Assembly: GCA_903813345.2 (NCBI GenBank)
Contig: CAIIXF020000001.1
Coordinates: forward strand, 57,927,885-57,987,884
Origin: Owenia fusiformis
Taxonomy: Eukaryota; Annelida; Polychaeta; Sabellida; Oweniidae
Length of the DNA: 60,000 nucleotides
Direction: 5' to 3'
The notes under the pieces were generated by a model. That model searched no databases. It had not been told where the DNA came from and was given only the letters and a program-made list of their open reading frames with translations. Numbering within the stretch: position 1 is the first letter of the stretch; every line of letters starts with the position of its first letter. Both the position numbers and the translations under genes were made by a program. Below, in pieces: positions 10,501-22,196 of this stretch.

Positions 10501-12838
10501 CTTGATGACTTAACCAACAGCCTGGGTGTGTTGATTCCCCCCTAGATTCACCTTACAAAAACATGAGGAACATGTACATATTGATCAAACTAAATTGTAC
10601 TGATTTTGGTCGGTTTAGAATTGCTCTCAGAAGCTTCAAGGTATTCAAAAACACATACTACGTACACAGACTCCACTAACAGACTAAAATTCAAGGTATA
10701 TATTAGAGGTGTCACGGTCCAAATAAATTTCGGTACGGAACGGTACAAATGGTCTCGGGACACGATACTTTCGAGACAGGACGGGACAGAACATTAAAAA
10801 TGATACAATGTCTGATGATGACAGTTTCACTTTCAGTTTCACTTTTCAAAATCATATTCAGAAATACGTCAATTAAAATCGAATATAAAGCATCTGCCGT
10901 GAATGTGATCGGCATTTCACATAGTCTGCATGGTGAACTATCACCAATTCGTTTACCTTGTGATATCGGAGTCCCAAAATACTTCCAAACTGCCGACTTT
11001 TTGGACTTAGATGCCGGCTCGATTTTTCAATTTCTTTTCTACATCCGGCATACTGATAATGCACTCGATTTGCGAACGACGATGAAGAAATGAGTCATCC
11101 ATAGCCAATCAAAATCACCGTAATTTCAACAAACAACAACAGCCAATCAAAAGTCACGTTATATCTTGGGCTTCAGTATGAAAACAAAAATATTTGAAAT
11201 TTTTTTAAATCTTCAACAAAAGTCATGGAATAAGCCGAAATCGCGGGGAATTCGGAGGATTTCCGGACTGAAATGTGGGTTCTATTCATGGGCAATCTAA
11301 CGAATGCCACAAATGTCTGGCAGGCCAAAATGTCTGGGTGTTTTTATCAAAACAAGCCATCTATAATTTTGTCAGGCCAATGGCCGATGTCGGACGTCTA
11401 TTTCGCGCACTGGTATTTCTGGAATTATAATAGTGGAGTCAGTAAAGGGAATGAAAACTGACTCCCATCAGCAGTCTCCTGAATACTTGAATTAATTGAA
11501 TATAAGTGACAAGGAGCTGTATATACATATGTAAACATACGCTCGTATGTTGCCAACAAATGTCATGCACCAGTCAAACTTAAACAAACTCAAATGTGAT
11601 GACAGGACAGAATTGCAAATTGGAAGATATACATTTCAGCCAAGAAGAGCAGAAGATAGACCAAATAAAACACAAATGACTCTTATACTAAGTCATCAGC
11701 CCTTAGCACAGGATTTCATCATGTGTTTTCATTAACTAATATACATGTAAACCCATATTTTTAATATAATGATATCCAACACAGCCACGTTGTTAAATCT
11801 ACCAATCTACCCACCTGGTATGCATCCTTCTTCTTCTCTTATAGCTCTTCTGTTGGTCTCATCAAAGGCCAATGTCCAAAGTCCCTGTGCGGCAAGACTC
11901 TGTTCATCTTCTGTACATTCCCAATCTAATAGCCTCACGTACAGTGGCAACACACCATTCTTCACAATCCTGGACTTATTACTGTCATTTGAGGCTAGGT
12001 GATTTATTCCAGACACTATCTCATTCGCGTGAAATGCAAACTTTTTACTAAAATGATTCTCACTTTCTATCGCAGACTGCAAGATACCGATGATGAAAAT
12101 AATGTTTCGGTCATCTGCGTTTATTATGGCGTTTTCCTGTTCGGATATTATGTAAGACATTATGAGATCAGCTTTGGTACGGACTATTAATACTTCAGAC
12201 TTGCGGTGTTCTCCAATGATGGCCACCGCATTGGCATCGCGGAAGTTCTGCCTACTATCAAAATGTAGTCTTATGATATTATGTAGGATTCCTAGGTATC
12301 CTTTTATCACATATAGCTTATCTTCATTGGCTAATTCGGTGGAATATAGTTTAGGATCATTTAAATCCGATAATAACAGTTCCACTACCCCTTTATGGGT
12401 CAGTGCTTCATTCACTTCGGGAGAAATATCAGATATGTTCCAAATAATAGATATGACTTTTCGTAGATTTTTAAAAGCGTCAGATTTCGCTGTTGTCGAT
12501 GTTACAGCTGTATAATGCGAACACTGCCAAACTTTGGTAAAGACATCAATCATTCCATATTCTAACAGTTTCCTTGCAATAGCCTTTCTGAGCAGTTCAT
12601 TTGGTGTATACAAAGTTTGTCTCTGGATAAATCGCAGATCAGAGTAAGCTGTGGAGTTACTGTAATCATCCAGCCGTGACAACTTCGGGAGTCTCTCCGC
12701 AAATTGATCCACAATCTCGGACAAAGCAAGGACTTTTTTCTTCCCATGGTTGAGTGAATTTGAGAGACTACCATTTGTTAAAGCATGATCAAAGCCCCCT
12801 TCCTCTGAAGATTGGGTACTGTATTTGGCCTCAGCCAT
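4434..12838 (-). CDS. Armadillo-repeat + TIR-domain protein (SARM1-like logic), six exons
   Basis: Exons on the minus strand: 12838-11815 (ATG), 6819-6703, 6374-6249, 5909-5808, 4836-~4624, and possibly a terminal exon 4477-4434; the first five have GT-AG borders and matching phases. Exon 1 and most of exon 2 give about 380 residues of helical armadillo-like sequence (EEGCIP-ALQELASKSKSEAV, ATRGALWVI). Exons 3-5 encode a TIR domain: PHVMLSYQWGAKE, then YKVWMDVENMSGSTLEAMA, VVIVGMSQNYKDSPSCRTEA and TPDGWLGIMIGTRLYFD. In TIR enzymes the Glu after S..Y..S..C is the NAD-cleaving residue; here it is the E of CRTE, its codon split by intron 4. SARM1 joins ARM to TIR through SAM domains, which I do not see. 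The C-terminus is uncertain: two donors (GTAGGT at 4623, GTTTAA at 4619) compete. Likely an intracellular immune or NAD-metabolic protein of the mollusc ARM-TIR family; activity is inferred. Confidence 0.82.
4495..4530. repeat. (AAT)n microsatellite beside a candidate splice acceptor
   Basis: Twelve uninterrupted AAT units. On the minus strand they form (ATT)n just upstream of CTTCTTCCTCCTTCCCAG, the acceptor proposed for the last ARM-TIR exon, so repeat length could alter the pyrimidine tract context. Confidence 0.9.
8588..9494. mobile_element. Large inverted-repeat element with an internal CATGACCGTG minisatellite
   Basis: CTATCTATTGCAAGACTTACG at 8588 onward is mirrored by GTCTTGCAACAGATAG ending at 9494. 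The arms run for about 170 bases, including GGCGTAACCGTCACCATGTT / AACATGGTGACGGTTACGCC and AGTAGCGCAAGGATCCTGCC / GGCAGGATCCTTGCGCTACT. Between and overlapping the arms lie about 11 imperfect copies of a 32-37-base unit built on CCTGYCATGACCGTGRTAATG (about 8655-9020). The frame 8667-8897 is this repeat translated. A non-autonomous DNA element that has captured or grown a minisatellite is the simplest reading. Confidence 0.8.
10697..10760. mobile_element. hAT-like element end (fragment)
   Basis: TAGAGGTGTCACGGTCC followed by CGGTACGGAACGGTAC resembles hAT termini (TAGAGGTGTAAC-type) with GC-rich subterminal words. I did not find the opposite end (CCGTGACACCTCTA) nearby, so this is a partial or decayed copy. 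Confidence 0.35.
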
Positions 12839-13819
12839 TGGTTGATAAATTGGTCTCTAGATCCGATCTAAAATAAGTTTTTAGGTTACAGAGGGGAACT
12901 GCAGCTTGGAGTGGATACATTGTGATACCTCATTCAACACACCCTGACATCTTGGGCATCACTGAAGCAAACCTGGAAATACAATAACTAAATCTGAATT
13001 GCAATTCCAGGATTACAATTTTGACAGCAACTTTAATTTAGAAATATAGTGGTAGAAACTATGCTGATATTGCAGGGCAATGTGACTTTTTAGAATTCTC
13101 CAGAGCTTATTTCTGTGAAATCTTAGGATAAATGAGTTAAAGGATATAATAAAAACTAGATGATTAAGCACAAAATATCAAGGGATAATCTCAATGGGAT
13201 AAGTTAATACTGCCTGATATTTTAGCATTCAATCTAAAGAACAAAATTATAAGGGAGGTTAAGTTACACATTTTTAAGAAAACATGTATGCGTAATAGGA
13301 ATTTCTGTCCCCCTCTCAAATTGTTTTCCCAGGGACCTTTTACAGCTATTTTACTTATACCTTTATACTCAAATGGCAAATAAATACAAATAAAAAGGAG
13401 AGAACTTATCCCTCATAATCAGGATCATAATTCTACATGATCATGTGCAAGATTTCTTAAAAACATTTATTTTAACCTCACTACCCAAATTTCCAACTAC
13501 ATGTAAATACAAAGTATGACAAATATGCATGCAGTTACCATCTATAGCTTTACCCATTATAACCTGTTTTGAAACAGGTTGCCATTTGTGAACTATTAAT
13601 CATAATACCCTTGTACTAAATCCTAACTTTCCAAAATTGTTATTCTTGGTGTTCTTGTTACATTTCTATTGCTACATCACAAAATATTGATATGACCCTG
13701 TAACACTTCTTGCTATTGCTATATTAGAAAACAAGCCAGAATTAGATTAACTGTTCCCATTTGAATGTTAAACCTTGGCAAATTGATCATCTTCAAAAGG
13801 ATATTTATCTTCATATATG

Positions 13820-13992
13820 CAGGGTTTTCATTAGGAGCAGGCAACAGGCAATTTTCACTGATTGTTCTCACAAAATAGTCTGTTGTTTTTAGGGACTTTT
13901 CAACTTTTCCATGTTAAATTTATGATTTCCATTAATTTGGCCTGTTGTTTTCATTTATTAGCCTGTTGTGAGAAATTCTAGCAAAACCCCTG
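13820..13992. mobile_element. Short hAT-like MITE, 173 bp
   Basis: Ends CAGGGTTTTCATTAGG and CTAGCAAAACCCCTG are inverted copies of a hAT-type CAGGGNTTTT terminus. ATATG flanks both sides directly (13815-13819 and 13993-13997), which is shorter than the 8 bp usual for hAT, perhaps eroded. The interior repeats GCCTGTTGTTTT-like words. Confidence 0.55.
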
Positions 13993-14868
13993 ATATGTAC
14001 TTTATGTATCTAGCTTGAAGGAAAAAGTATGGTGATTTTACATATTTTGCCTATATTTATCAGAGAGATGAGGTACCTTGGAGGTCTTTTCTGAGTCTTG
14101 CATCAAACCCCATATTTCCCCAATATCTCTGTAACAAAAGAAATAGATATTATATGTTCGGTAGACTTTCTAAGACCAGAAACTTTTATAAGTAGTACCA
14201 TGGGTGCTGGGCTTGTATTCCAAATATTATTGTTACTTTACGACACATTTTGCTAAAACTTGAGGAGTTATGACCAAAAAAGGGATGAAAACCTGATTTC
14301 TCCACAGTAAAATAGACATTATTTTGGCACAAGGTGAGCCTTTGAGACATTACTTACATGTATGGGGCACATTTTAAAAGTGAAATGATTTCAATTGTCA
14401 CAGAAGATTTTAAATTAGCAACCAATGTGCTGACAGACAAATGGACAGACAGACAGATGGATGGACAGACAATTGGGCGCTTATAATAGCTCACCCATGT
14501 GACCTAATAGAAAACTAATCTTATACTAGAAGAAAGGTACTTCAGACATGTCTTTATTATGTACTGAGGTTTATGAAATAATTTTAGTGTGAGTTCTCTG
14601 ACAATAAACAAGAACTGTACTAATAAGGTAAATTTAGAAATCCAGGGACCTCCTGTAAACCAGTTAATAGCATTTAAAAAACATACCAACGCAAATTATA
14701 CAAGAGGATTCCTGCATTCGTTTACATCTCCATACTAATTTACCAGTATATTCCTTCAGTTATATCAATGGATCAAGATGTTACATCTCAGAAAATAGGG
14801 ATAATATAAGTCAGTATATGGAATGGGATTAATATAGAAAATGACATTGCATGTTGTGCCATATTCTT

Positions 14869-14890
14869 TAATGGTGTAATTACACCATTA
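14869..14890. other. 22-bp perfect palindrome
   Basis: TAATGGTGTAA joined directly to its reverse complement TTACACCATTA, with no loop. It may be a fused pair of element ends or a chance palindrome; no neighbouring gene suggests an operator role. Confidence 0.7.
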
Positions 14891-14964
14891 ATTGATTTAA
14901 TGATGAAATGATCAAAGCTGGTGATGACATTATCATGCCAAGAAAGAAAGTGAAAGAATTATAG

Positions 14965-15103
14965 GATATCCTATGATTTTGAGGAATATCATTTTTATCT
15001 ACGAGGTGATATTGATATCTGCACGAGAGAGCGAAGCGAACGAGTGCATATATCAATATCACCGAGTAGATTAAAATAATATTCTGAAAAAAATCATAGG
15101 ATG
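14965..15103. mobile_element. Foldback element with GCGAAGCGAACGAG loop
   Basis: CTACGAGGTGATATTGATATCTGCAC is mirrored by GTGCATATATCAATATCACCGAGTAG around a loop reading GAGAGAGCGAAGCGAACGA. Outer flanks CCTATGATTTT / AAAATCATAGG also pair. It abuts the next MITE. Confidence 0.65.
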
Positions 15104-15107
15104 TTCT

Positions 15108-15379
15108 TATTATCCTACACTTACAAGGAGTGTACTGAATGTATAATATCAATGTAAAATGAATTTCATGCCAAATAGAGTCAATTTGGCGGGAAATCAA
15201 CAAGCGGAGTATATCGTCACAATATCATCCGCATATTGGGTTTTCCGGAGTATATCGTCACGATATCCTCCGCCCGGAGTATATCGTTACGATATCCTCC
15301 GGATATTCATTTTGCCAATAAATATCAAATTTATTTTTTCATGTTATTATACATTTAGTACACTAAGTGTAGGATAATA
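15108..15379. mobile_element. MITE, 272 bp, carrying three hairpin units
   Basis: Terminal inverted repeats TATTATCCTACACTTA (15108-15123) and TAAGTGTAGGATAATA (15364-15379) are exact, and AGTGTACTGAATGTATAAT / ATTATACATTTAGTACACT extend them. Inside, 15204-15302, are three tandem near-palindromes of the form CGGAGTATATCGTCACGATATCCTCCG. TA at each end could be the target duplication. Confidence 0.8.
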
Positions 15380-16768
15380 TGGTGTATCTTAGATTGTTAT
15401 AAAAGAGATTCTAACAGAATCGCTCAATGGCAAATTGAAAAGCATGCCACTGAAAATATCTCTGATATTTATCATGCAGCGGATGATCTTTATCGATAAA
15501 ACATTTTTCATTTAATTTTCCTATATCCATTATGCAGAAGTTATAATAGCACATTTTCTGCAATATCTCATATTTTATCTCGCTGAATGCTACATGCTGA
15601 AAGAAATAATTGAAAAATGAAGTCAATCATTGAATAATGAAGATAACTAATTTAATTCATTATAAATCAAAAACTACAATTTATTTCTATTATATAGAAA
15701 GATGATTGATATTTATAAATATGTTTACTCTTTTCAATAGTTTAATTTACTTCTGTAAAAGATAACTTCGTCTACACAATTACAAGCCTCTTTATTTCAG
15801 GGTAAAATAAGATGTGGCGGGGAAATCAATTTTGATCCCATGGAAAAATTCTTCAACTCTTTAATGAAAAGAGAATCTCAGTAGAAATGCAAACTTTTAC
15901 AAGATTATAGACGTGATATGCATATCTCTTGCTATCCCAGTAGAATCTTGTTGGTGCTATAGAATATCTGATGCGTAAAATAATCTCATTTAAAAGCTTT
16001 GAGCATCGTAAGGATCACAGCTTGATGAATTCCATTTTTTTGGTGTTAAGATGTATAATGTGGTATTTTCTCAATTCTGTTACATATGTACATCAGATTG
16101 GGGTAAAGTAAAAACAAATTATTGAGATTTATTAACAGAAATGTAACTATTTGCCAAATGCCAAATCATGAATGTGGGTCATAAGTAAAAGTGGTTATAA
16201 CAATATGTCACCACTTCTTAATGATGACATGAAAATGTATAGAATAACAAGGTGTTTACAAAGAAGTTTCACTGTATTTCGCAACCAGGCCATAAAATAG
16301 ACATGTAACCTACCGATGACTCACTGTGTTTTCGCTCAGATGTCTGTATTATTACATTTTTATATAAGCCTTGAACGTATTTAGATTCGCATGCTAATAA
16401 AAAATAGATAAATTATCAGGATACACGATATTAAACAGTTCTATGCAGCTAAACTACTATTTTGCTACCTATTTACCTATATGACATATAGATAAATACA
16501 TTACTGCATCATCTTCATTTGAATACGATATATATACACTCATAAGAAACAAATAAATATTCTGCATTAATGTAAAGGTTATATCATGACCAATAACAAT
16601 TTTTTATATTACATGTATGTTATTTTGATGATCTTGATTTGAACATCTGCAAATATTCTCGCTATAAGTGCCAAAAATTTACTGGATGTTGAAAATACAA
16701 ATTGAGCCACCATAAGTTGGGAAATCCGAAATATTATCAAAACACCTGGCAGTTAGTTGGTACCTTAC

Positions 16769-16896
16769 CTTAAAATATTCGCTTATCTTTGGTATCTTGT
16801 AATCCTGCGGTGTTAAATTCACTAGGAATTCTAATGTTTCATCTGCTGCATGTATGCGTTCTACATCGGCAGTGTTCAGTGGGGGTAGAAGATTTC
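16769..16896 (-). other. Candidate orphan coding exon
   Basis: Reading the minus strand from about 16896, the frame gives PPLNTADVERIHAADETLEF and ends QDYKIPKISEYFK at a good donor (AAG then GTAAGG). Composition looks protein-like, but the frame has an in-frame TGA just upstream and no clear acceptor. Its phase does not fit the ARM-TIR coding start downstream. It may be a 5' leader exon, an unrecognised gene's exon or a relic. Confidence 0.25.
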
Positions 16897-18681
16897 AGAC
16901 TACTGTTTACAGTTCAAGTTTACCAAAACATTGCACATATTTAGAATCCAGAAGGTGAACATTCCACTGTATATATATAAATATCTCAGGAGGCAGGCTC
17001 TTCAGATCAATAAGTGAATGTACTTATAATTGTATCCTAGACTCAGCCGGTTTAGAATGCACTATACAATAGCATCGGCTGACATTTGTGAGAATTTTAT
17101 CAGTTGGTATTTCCACTGGATCTGTAACAACAAAAGATAATCTAGATACAGACACAATCTATTATGCATATAGCCTTATTTAATTAATTTTGTCTCCGTA
17201 AAACTCTACAGTGAATCAAATTTGTTACAGACAAATCTTGACTTGCCTTGAAAAAACCTTAAATTACATCTTTCATAAAATATGGGAAAATGCTGAAAAC
17301 AGATACATGAAATTCCTTGAAATAATTATTTGAGTTGGAATACATTTGGCAATGTTAAGTACTAAGCTAAAAATAGAAAACTTGTAAATATACAAATTCT
17401 TTAATGCATAAAAAATTAGGTAAGATGGAAATTCATGCTAAAATAATGACTGTTTTGACATACAAATATACTAACATCTCGACTTTCCAAGAAATGAAAT
17501 TAATAAATATACTATTACCAGGCAAGGATTTGAACTACGATTAAAACATGTTGATATTATGAAGGTGAAAGATCTGATGGGGTAAATTCATGGTCAAGGT
17601 CATTAAAGGTCATTACCAGATTAACTGCACATATCATTACAATACATGAGTTACTTGAGGGATTACCTTTAGAAGTGATGAGACTAACAAGTCAACATGA
17701 CATGGGAAAGTCAATTTCATACGTATTTCAAATATAAAATCTTTCAGGTTGGTTTCAAAATAGCTGAGACCAGATTAAAAAATAATAGTGACGTCATACT
17801 CATCCAGTCAAGGTCATCTTTGTTGGCCAAAATCAATTAAGAAAATACAAATAGGGATTTTCAATCTCAAACATGTAGAGCTGACAAAATATTTGATTTA
17901 CAGAAACCAATATTGATGATATGACCAGTGTTAAAAACTCCACGCTGCGTCACTGCAAATGGTAATCCCTTTTCACATTTGGCAATTAACTGGTAACTTC
18001 AGTAGTAGTAGGCAACAGATTGATTGGCAGCCTGGGAAGATTGGCAACGATGTTTACAACCTTAATGTCAGTGAGTATAAAACCCTGCCATGCCTCTACC
18101 ATGTTTGGTAAAATGTGCTACCATAAAATGAGCCAAGTTCAGGGGCTAAGTCTCTAATCTATGATCATAAAATATACCAAAATTTATACGAAAGGCTTGA
18201 AGAAAGATTTTAGTCTATATCAAGGTCTATTTAATACAGAGCAATTGTGATTTAAAAATGGGGTATTTTTGAGTCAAAGACTGCACCTTTTTATTAATAT
18301 AACAGCATGGCATTTCTGGAGACACTAACCATTCTGACATGGATAAGGACCTTTAGACTCTAACTGGCATGTACACTTTTCCTGAACCCCTTATTAATCA
18401 TTGTTAGATATCAAGGAGCCATAGCCAATTTCGGAATATCCCAGATGCGAGTAGAAGTAATCTTGATTTACGTCATTAAAAACTCACAATTCAGTCAAAC
18501 TGATGTCATATTTGGAATCTACATGCAAAACTACATTTTGAAATGTGGTTTTGAAAACAGTTTATCAACTTTGAAAAAATAATTTTCTTTGAAAATGTGA
18601 CTTCTAGGTCGGGGAGATTCCCCATAGACCCCATGTTGTAAAACCACAAAAAGTGAAATATCTTTTCTTGTGTTGGGCAGA

Positions 18682-21074
18682 TTTTTTTTTTTTTTTTTTT
18701 ATTTAAAATGAACGACAAAATATGTACATAATATTTACAGTGTACAATACATAATCAATTAGATGAGCACTTAACTATTTTTCGACATGTTCAAAAATCA
18801 ATCAGAATTAAAAATACTGTCAGCTAAAAAATATATGCTGTTCTTGTTCTGTTTACCACTGGCTATACAACTTTTAAATTGGATAATCTTCATAGAGGTA
18901 GTCTTGGATAATTCAGGGTTACCAAATAATATTTCATTACATGTAATACCTGGGAAATGCTTATCCCAAAAATATTTAACTTTTCTGCATTCATAAAAAT
19001 AATGCACCAGGTTGTCCTGAACTAAACAATCTTGACACAGTTCATTTTGTACTTCATCAATTTGATATTTATACATTAATTTTCTGGTAGGAAATATTCT
19101 ATGCATAATTTTCCACTGTAATTCTATCATTTTTGTTTCTATAAATAATTCTTTTGTAAGGGTCCATTGTTTTTCACTAAATCTATCTGGACCAATGAGC
19201 AATCTATCTTTAGTTAATTCAATTCTTACATTTTTACATGTTAAATCTTTTACACTAATGTTTCTGAACGATAAAGACTCACTGTGCTGTGGAATAGTTC
19301 TGTTTATTAACAGTCTTGAAATAATAGAATTGACTGTTGTATACTGAAACCAAGTTTCACCATTTCTTACGAGAGTTTCACACAGTCGTTCATAAGATAT
19401 CATTGTGTTATTTACAAGTACATCTGAAATATAAATTAGACCTGATCTGATCCAATTTGTAAAAAATATAGGGTTTTGTCTAAATAATACAATTCTGTTA
19501 TTAAACAAATTATCATTTTCAATTCCATGGTTCTTATTGCAATCTAACCATGTTATTAACAATTTTTTATAAAAGTTTGACTTAATGTTGTCAATACCTA
19601 TGAATTTAGCCTCTGATACAGAAGACTTAAACACACTCATGTTTTTGCCTAGTTTATTAAAATACAATGAGGGTAATATTCTAAATGCACCATTGCCTGG
19701 TGTTGACAGGTTTTTAACCCACTTTAATAAATAAGCTTTCTGGATATCATGTACATTAATCATTTTTAAACCACCTTTGTTATAATCCTGTATTATGATA
19801 TCTCTTTTTACTTTTTCTGGCACCCGTTTCAGGTCTTCCTCTTTAAATTTGCTTTTTGACCAGAGGAACTTAAACATGAGAACATTGATTCGATTAAGCA
19901 AGTTGTCAGGCATAACAAAAGTTTGCATTAAATAACTAAACTGAGATGTCAATAATGACTTAATTAGTGTAATTCTACCCAGTAATGTTAAATGTCTACT
20001 TTGCCAGCTGTTCATTATTTTCTCACATTTTTCGAATTTAGACTGCACATTGTCATCTAAATCAAATATATGTTTTGTTGTGGAAAAAGATACACCTAAC
20101 ATTTTCATAACATTGTTTGGGAATAGCTTCCATTTAATATCTAAAAATTGTTCCTGGCTATATCTTTGTCTGCCAAGCCACATGGCTTCTGTTTTACGTT
20201 TATTTACATCTAAACCTGATATTTCTTTAAATGAGCTATAAACAGTAAATAGTTGTCTAAGTGATGCTTCATCTTTAACAAAATTTGTGGTATCATCAGC
20301 ATACTGTGATATCTTAACTTGTTTATTGAATATCAATATACCTTCAATTTGATCACACTGACGAATTTTACAAGCTAATATTTCACACGCTACAATAAAT
20401 GCCAATGGGGCGAAATTACAGCCCTGCCGAATGCCCCTTTCAAGTCTAAAGGGTTCAGAAATCCAACCATTGTTATTTATACAACTCACTGTTTCATTAT
20501 TTAAAACATTTATCCAGGTCAAAAATGAATCACCAAAGCCAAATCTTCTAAATGAATCTAAAATAAAGTCTTTAGATATACTATCATACGCAGCCGAAAA
20601 ATCCACTCCTACAATTATGCCATCTATTTCTTTATCTAATGAATATTCAATAATATCATCAATTAATCGAAGAGTCATACCAGCATATCTACCATTGATA
20701 TATCCACACTGATCTTCATTAACAATCGATTTAATCACTGATTTCAACCTATTTGCAAGAGATTTGGCTGCTATCTTATAATCACTGTTTAGAACTGATA
20801 TGGGGCGCCAGTTAGGCAGTTCCTCTCGGGGAAGGTTTTTTCCTTTATAAATTAATGTTATAACTGCTTGTCTTTGAGACCATGATAATTGACCATTTAC
20901 ATAGCCATCATTCAATGAATTCACCACTAGAGTGTTAATTTTACTCCAAAATACTTTCATAAATGCCGATGTTAGTCCATCCAATCCTGGACTTGAGTTA
21001 TTGTCCATTGTTTTTAGGGCTTGGCTACATTCTTCTATAGTTAGAAGACCTTCACAATGATTGCGCTCCAGCTG
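18682..21074 (-). mobile_element. 5'-truncated LINE (L1/Tx1-like), RT and C-terminal domain
   Basis: Bounded by a 15-bp target duplication, TTGTGTTGGGCAGAT, at 18668-18682 and 21075-21089. The poly(A) tail appears as 19 T at 18682-18700. The element is 2.4 kb and begins inside ORF2, lacking ORF1 and the endonuclease. Target-primed reverse transcription with 5' truncation explains the structure. The host sequence on both sides is otherwise continuous. Confidence 0.93.
18798..21074 (-). pseudogene. LINE ORF2 fragment: reverse transcriptase and CCHC tail
   Basis: The frame is open from the truncation point (LERNHCEGLLTIEECSQ) to a stop at 18798-18800; the first ATG is at 21008. Reverse transcriptase landmarks are present in order: NSSPGLDGLT, NWRPISVLNSDYKI, motif A VGVDFSAAYDS, motif B RGIRQGCNFAP and the catalytic YADD in SQYADDTTNF. 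A C-terminal knuckle CQDCLVQDNLVHYFYEC has the LINE CX2CX8HX4C form. No stop or frameshift interrupts about 755 codons, so the insertion is fairly young, yet without an endonuclease or ORF1 it cannot move by itself. It is related to, but clearly a different family from, the LINE at 36.5-41.2 kb. Confidence 0.92.
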
Positions 21075-21136
21075 TTGTGTTGGGCAGATAATATTTTCTT
21101 TTACTGGACATATTTTAGTTTGTATAACTATCAGTA

Positions 21137-21955
21137 GCCTTGCCCAAGTCGGTATTTTTTACTTATCTGATCTTGAATTATTACCGCCTTGTACAATCCA
21201 ATACATCTCCGCTGTTATTATGCTGAAATATTCAACGGTTTCGAGATTTCCATAGTACCTACGCTATTAGGGGTATCGCGAAACCTTATTGATTGACAGA
21301 TATCGCGTGGACACGACGTGTGACTTCAGGCTGAATGACCAATCAAAACGTTATCGGGTTGAGCTGCATAAACAAAACAAACTTCCCATCTACGACTTGA
21401 AATTCAATGATCTGATCGAGTGTTTCTTTAGGGTTACAATATATTATGTAATTAAATGTACATCGGAAGGTAAGAGTCATTAATATAAATTAAATCATGC
21501 GATTCAATGTTGATTTAAAACTGATTTCGCGATGAAAATGCACAAAGACCTAGTCTAATGTAGCGGGTCATGTTGTCGTCGATCGGTGATTGAATCTCAG
21601 CCTACGTGTTCAGCGATCGTTTCAACGTTTATTGTTGAAATCTTCTCACCTTTGGTTATCCGATCGATGCCCCGGCATCCACTAAACTCTCATTGATATT
21701 TATCTGATAAAATATTTGTATTTTCATGATAAATTCGTGCTCAGATTCTTGCAAGATTTGTTCTGAAAAGTCCCGATGAAAAGTGTACTTGTTTTTGACC
21801 TTGCATAATAATGAGCTAACGCTACAGGGCCGTCGTTGATTGGTCAGATTTTACCGACATCAACAAACTGTCGGTAAAGCACGTGGCTTTCTCTTTGGTA
21901 CAAGGCGGTCATAATAGAAATCAAGATAAGTAAAAGAGACCGACTTGGGCAAGGC
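21137..21955. mobile_element. MITE-like inverted-repeat element, 819 bp
   Basis: GCCTTGCCCAAGTCGGT starts at 21137 and its reverse complement ends at 21955. Inner arms match: ACTTATCTGATCTTGA / TCAAGATAAGT and ACCGCCTTGTAC / GTACAAGGCGGT. TA flanks both ends and is probably the target duplication, as in Tc1/mariner-type elements. No transposase is readable. Confidence 0.75.
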
Positions 21956-22065
21956 TAAACTATCAGATACATAAGGGTAATATGAAAAGTGAACCACTAA
22001 AACAGAGGCATATTCAAGTTTAAGGGAATTTTGTAATACCCTGCCATGTTAATTCCCCCGAATCA

Positions 22066-22078
22066 GCCACCTGGTGGC
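22066..22078. promoter_or_regulatory. CTCF-core-like palindrome in a dispersed repeat
   Basis: GCCACCTGGTGGC reads CCACCAGGTGGC on the minus strand, fitting the CTCF core consensus as I know it. It sits in a repeat, CCACCTGGTGGYRAAACTGG, that recurs at 50816. Binding is not shown; the match may be a property of the repeat. Confidence 0.3.
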
Positions 22079-22196
22079 GAAACTGGTAACTACCTACTCG
22101 CATCTGAGTAATTGTAAATGTGATTAAAATCATGGTTCCAATAATAACTGATACATGTCTTGTATTTTCTTTGAAATAAAGCTGTAATAACAATCA

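Larger units (their letters stand above)
6820..11814 (-). other. Intron 1 of the ARM-TIR gene
   Basis: This 5-kb stretch separates the main ARM exon from exon 2. It holds the inverted-repeat/minisatellite element at 8588-9494, a short (AATCA)n run near 10217-10233, and an apparent hAT-like end (TAGAGGTGTCACGG) near 10704. I found no further exon. Small open frames at 7264-7527, 9775-10011 and 10749-11093 show no recognisable protein. Confidence 0.6.
12839..18660. other. Gene-poor AT-rich intergenic region
   Basis: Apart from the elements listed separately (13820-13992, 14965-15103, 15108-15379) and a low-confidence exon at 16769-16896, nothing codes here. On the minus strand, TTATTTTAG precedes the ARM-TIR start by 29 bases, so that gene probably has an upstream non-coding exon somewhere in this stretch. 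A GACA-rich simple repeat lies at about 14430-14472. Confidence 0.5.

Noticed and set aside
10749-11093. 114-codon plus-strand frame
   Set aside because: Overlaps a hAT-like end and has no recognisable domain; probably chance.
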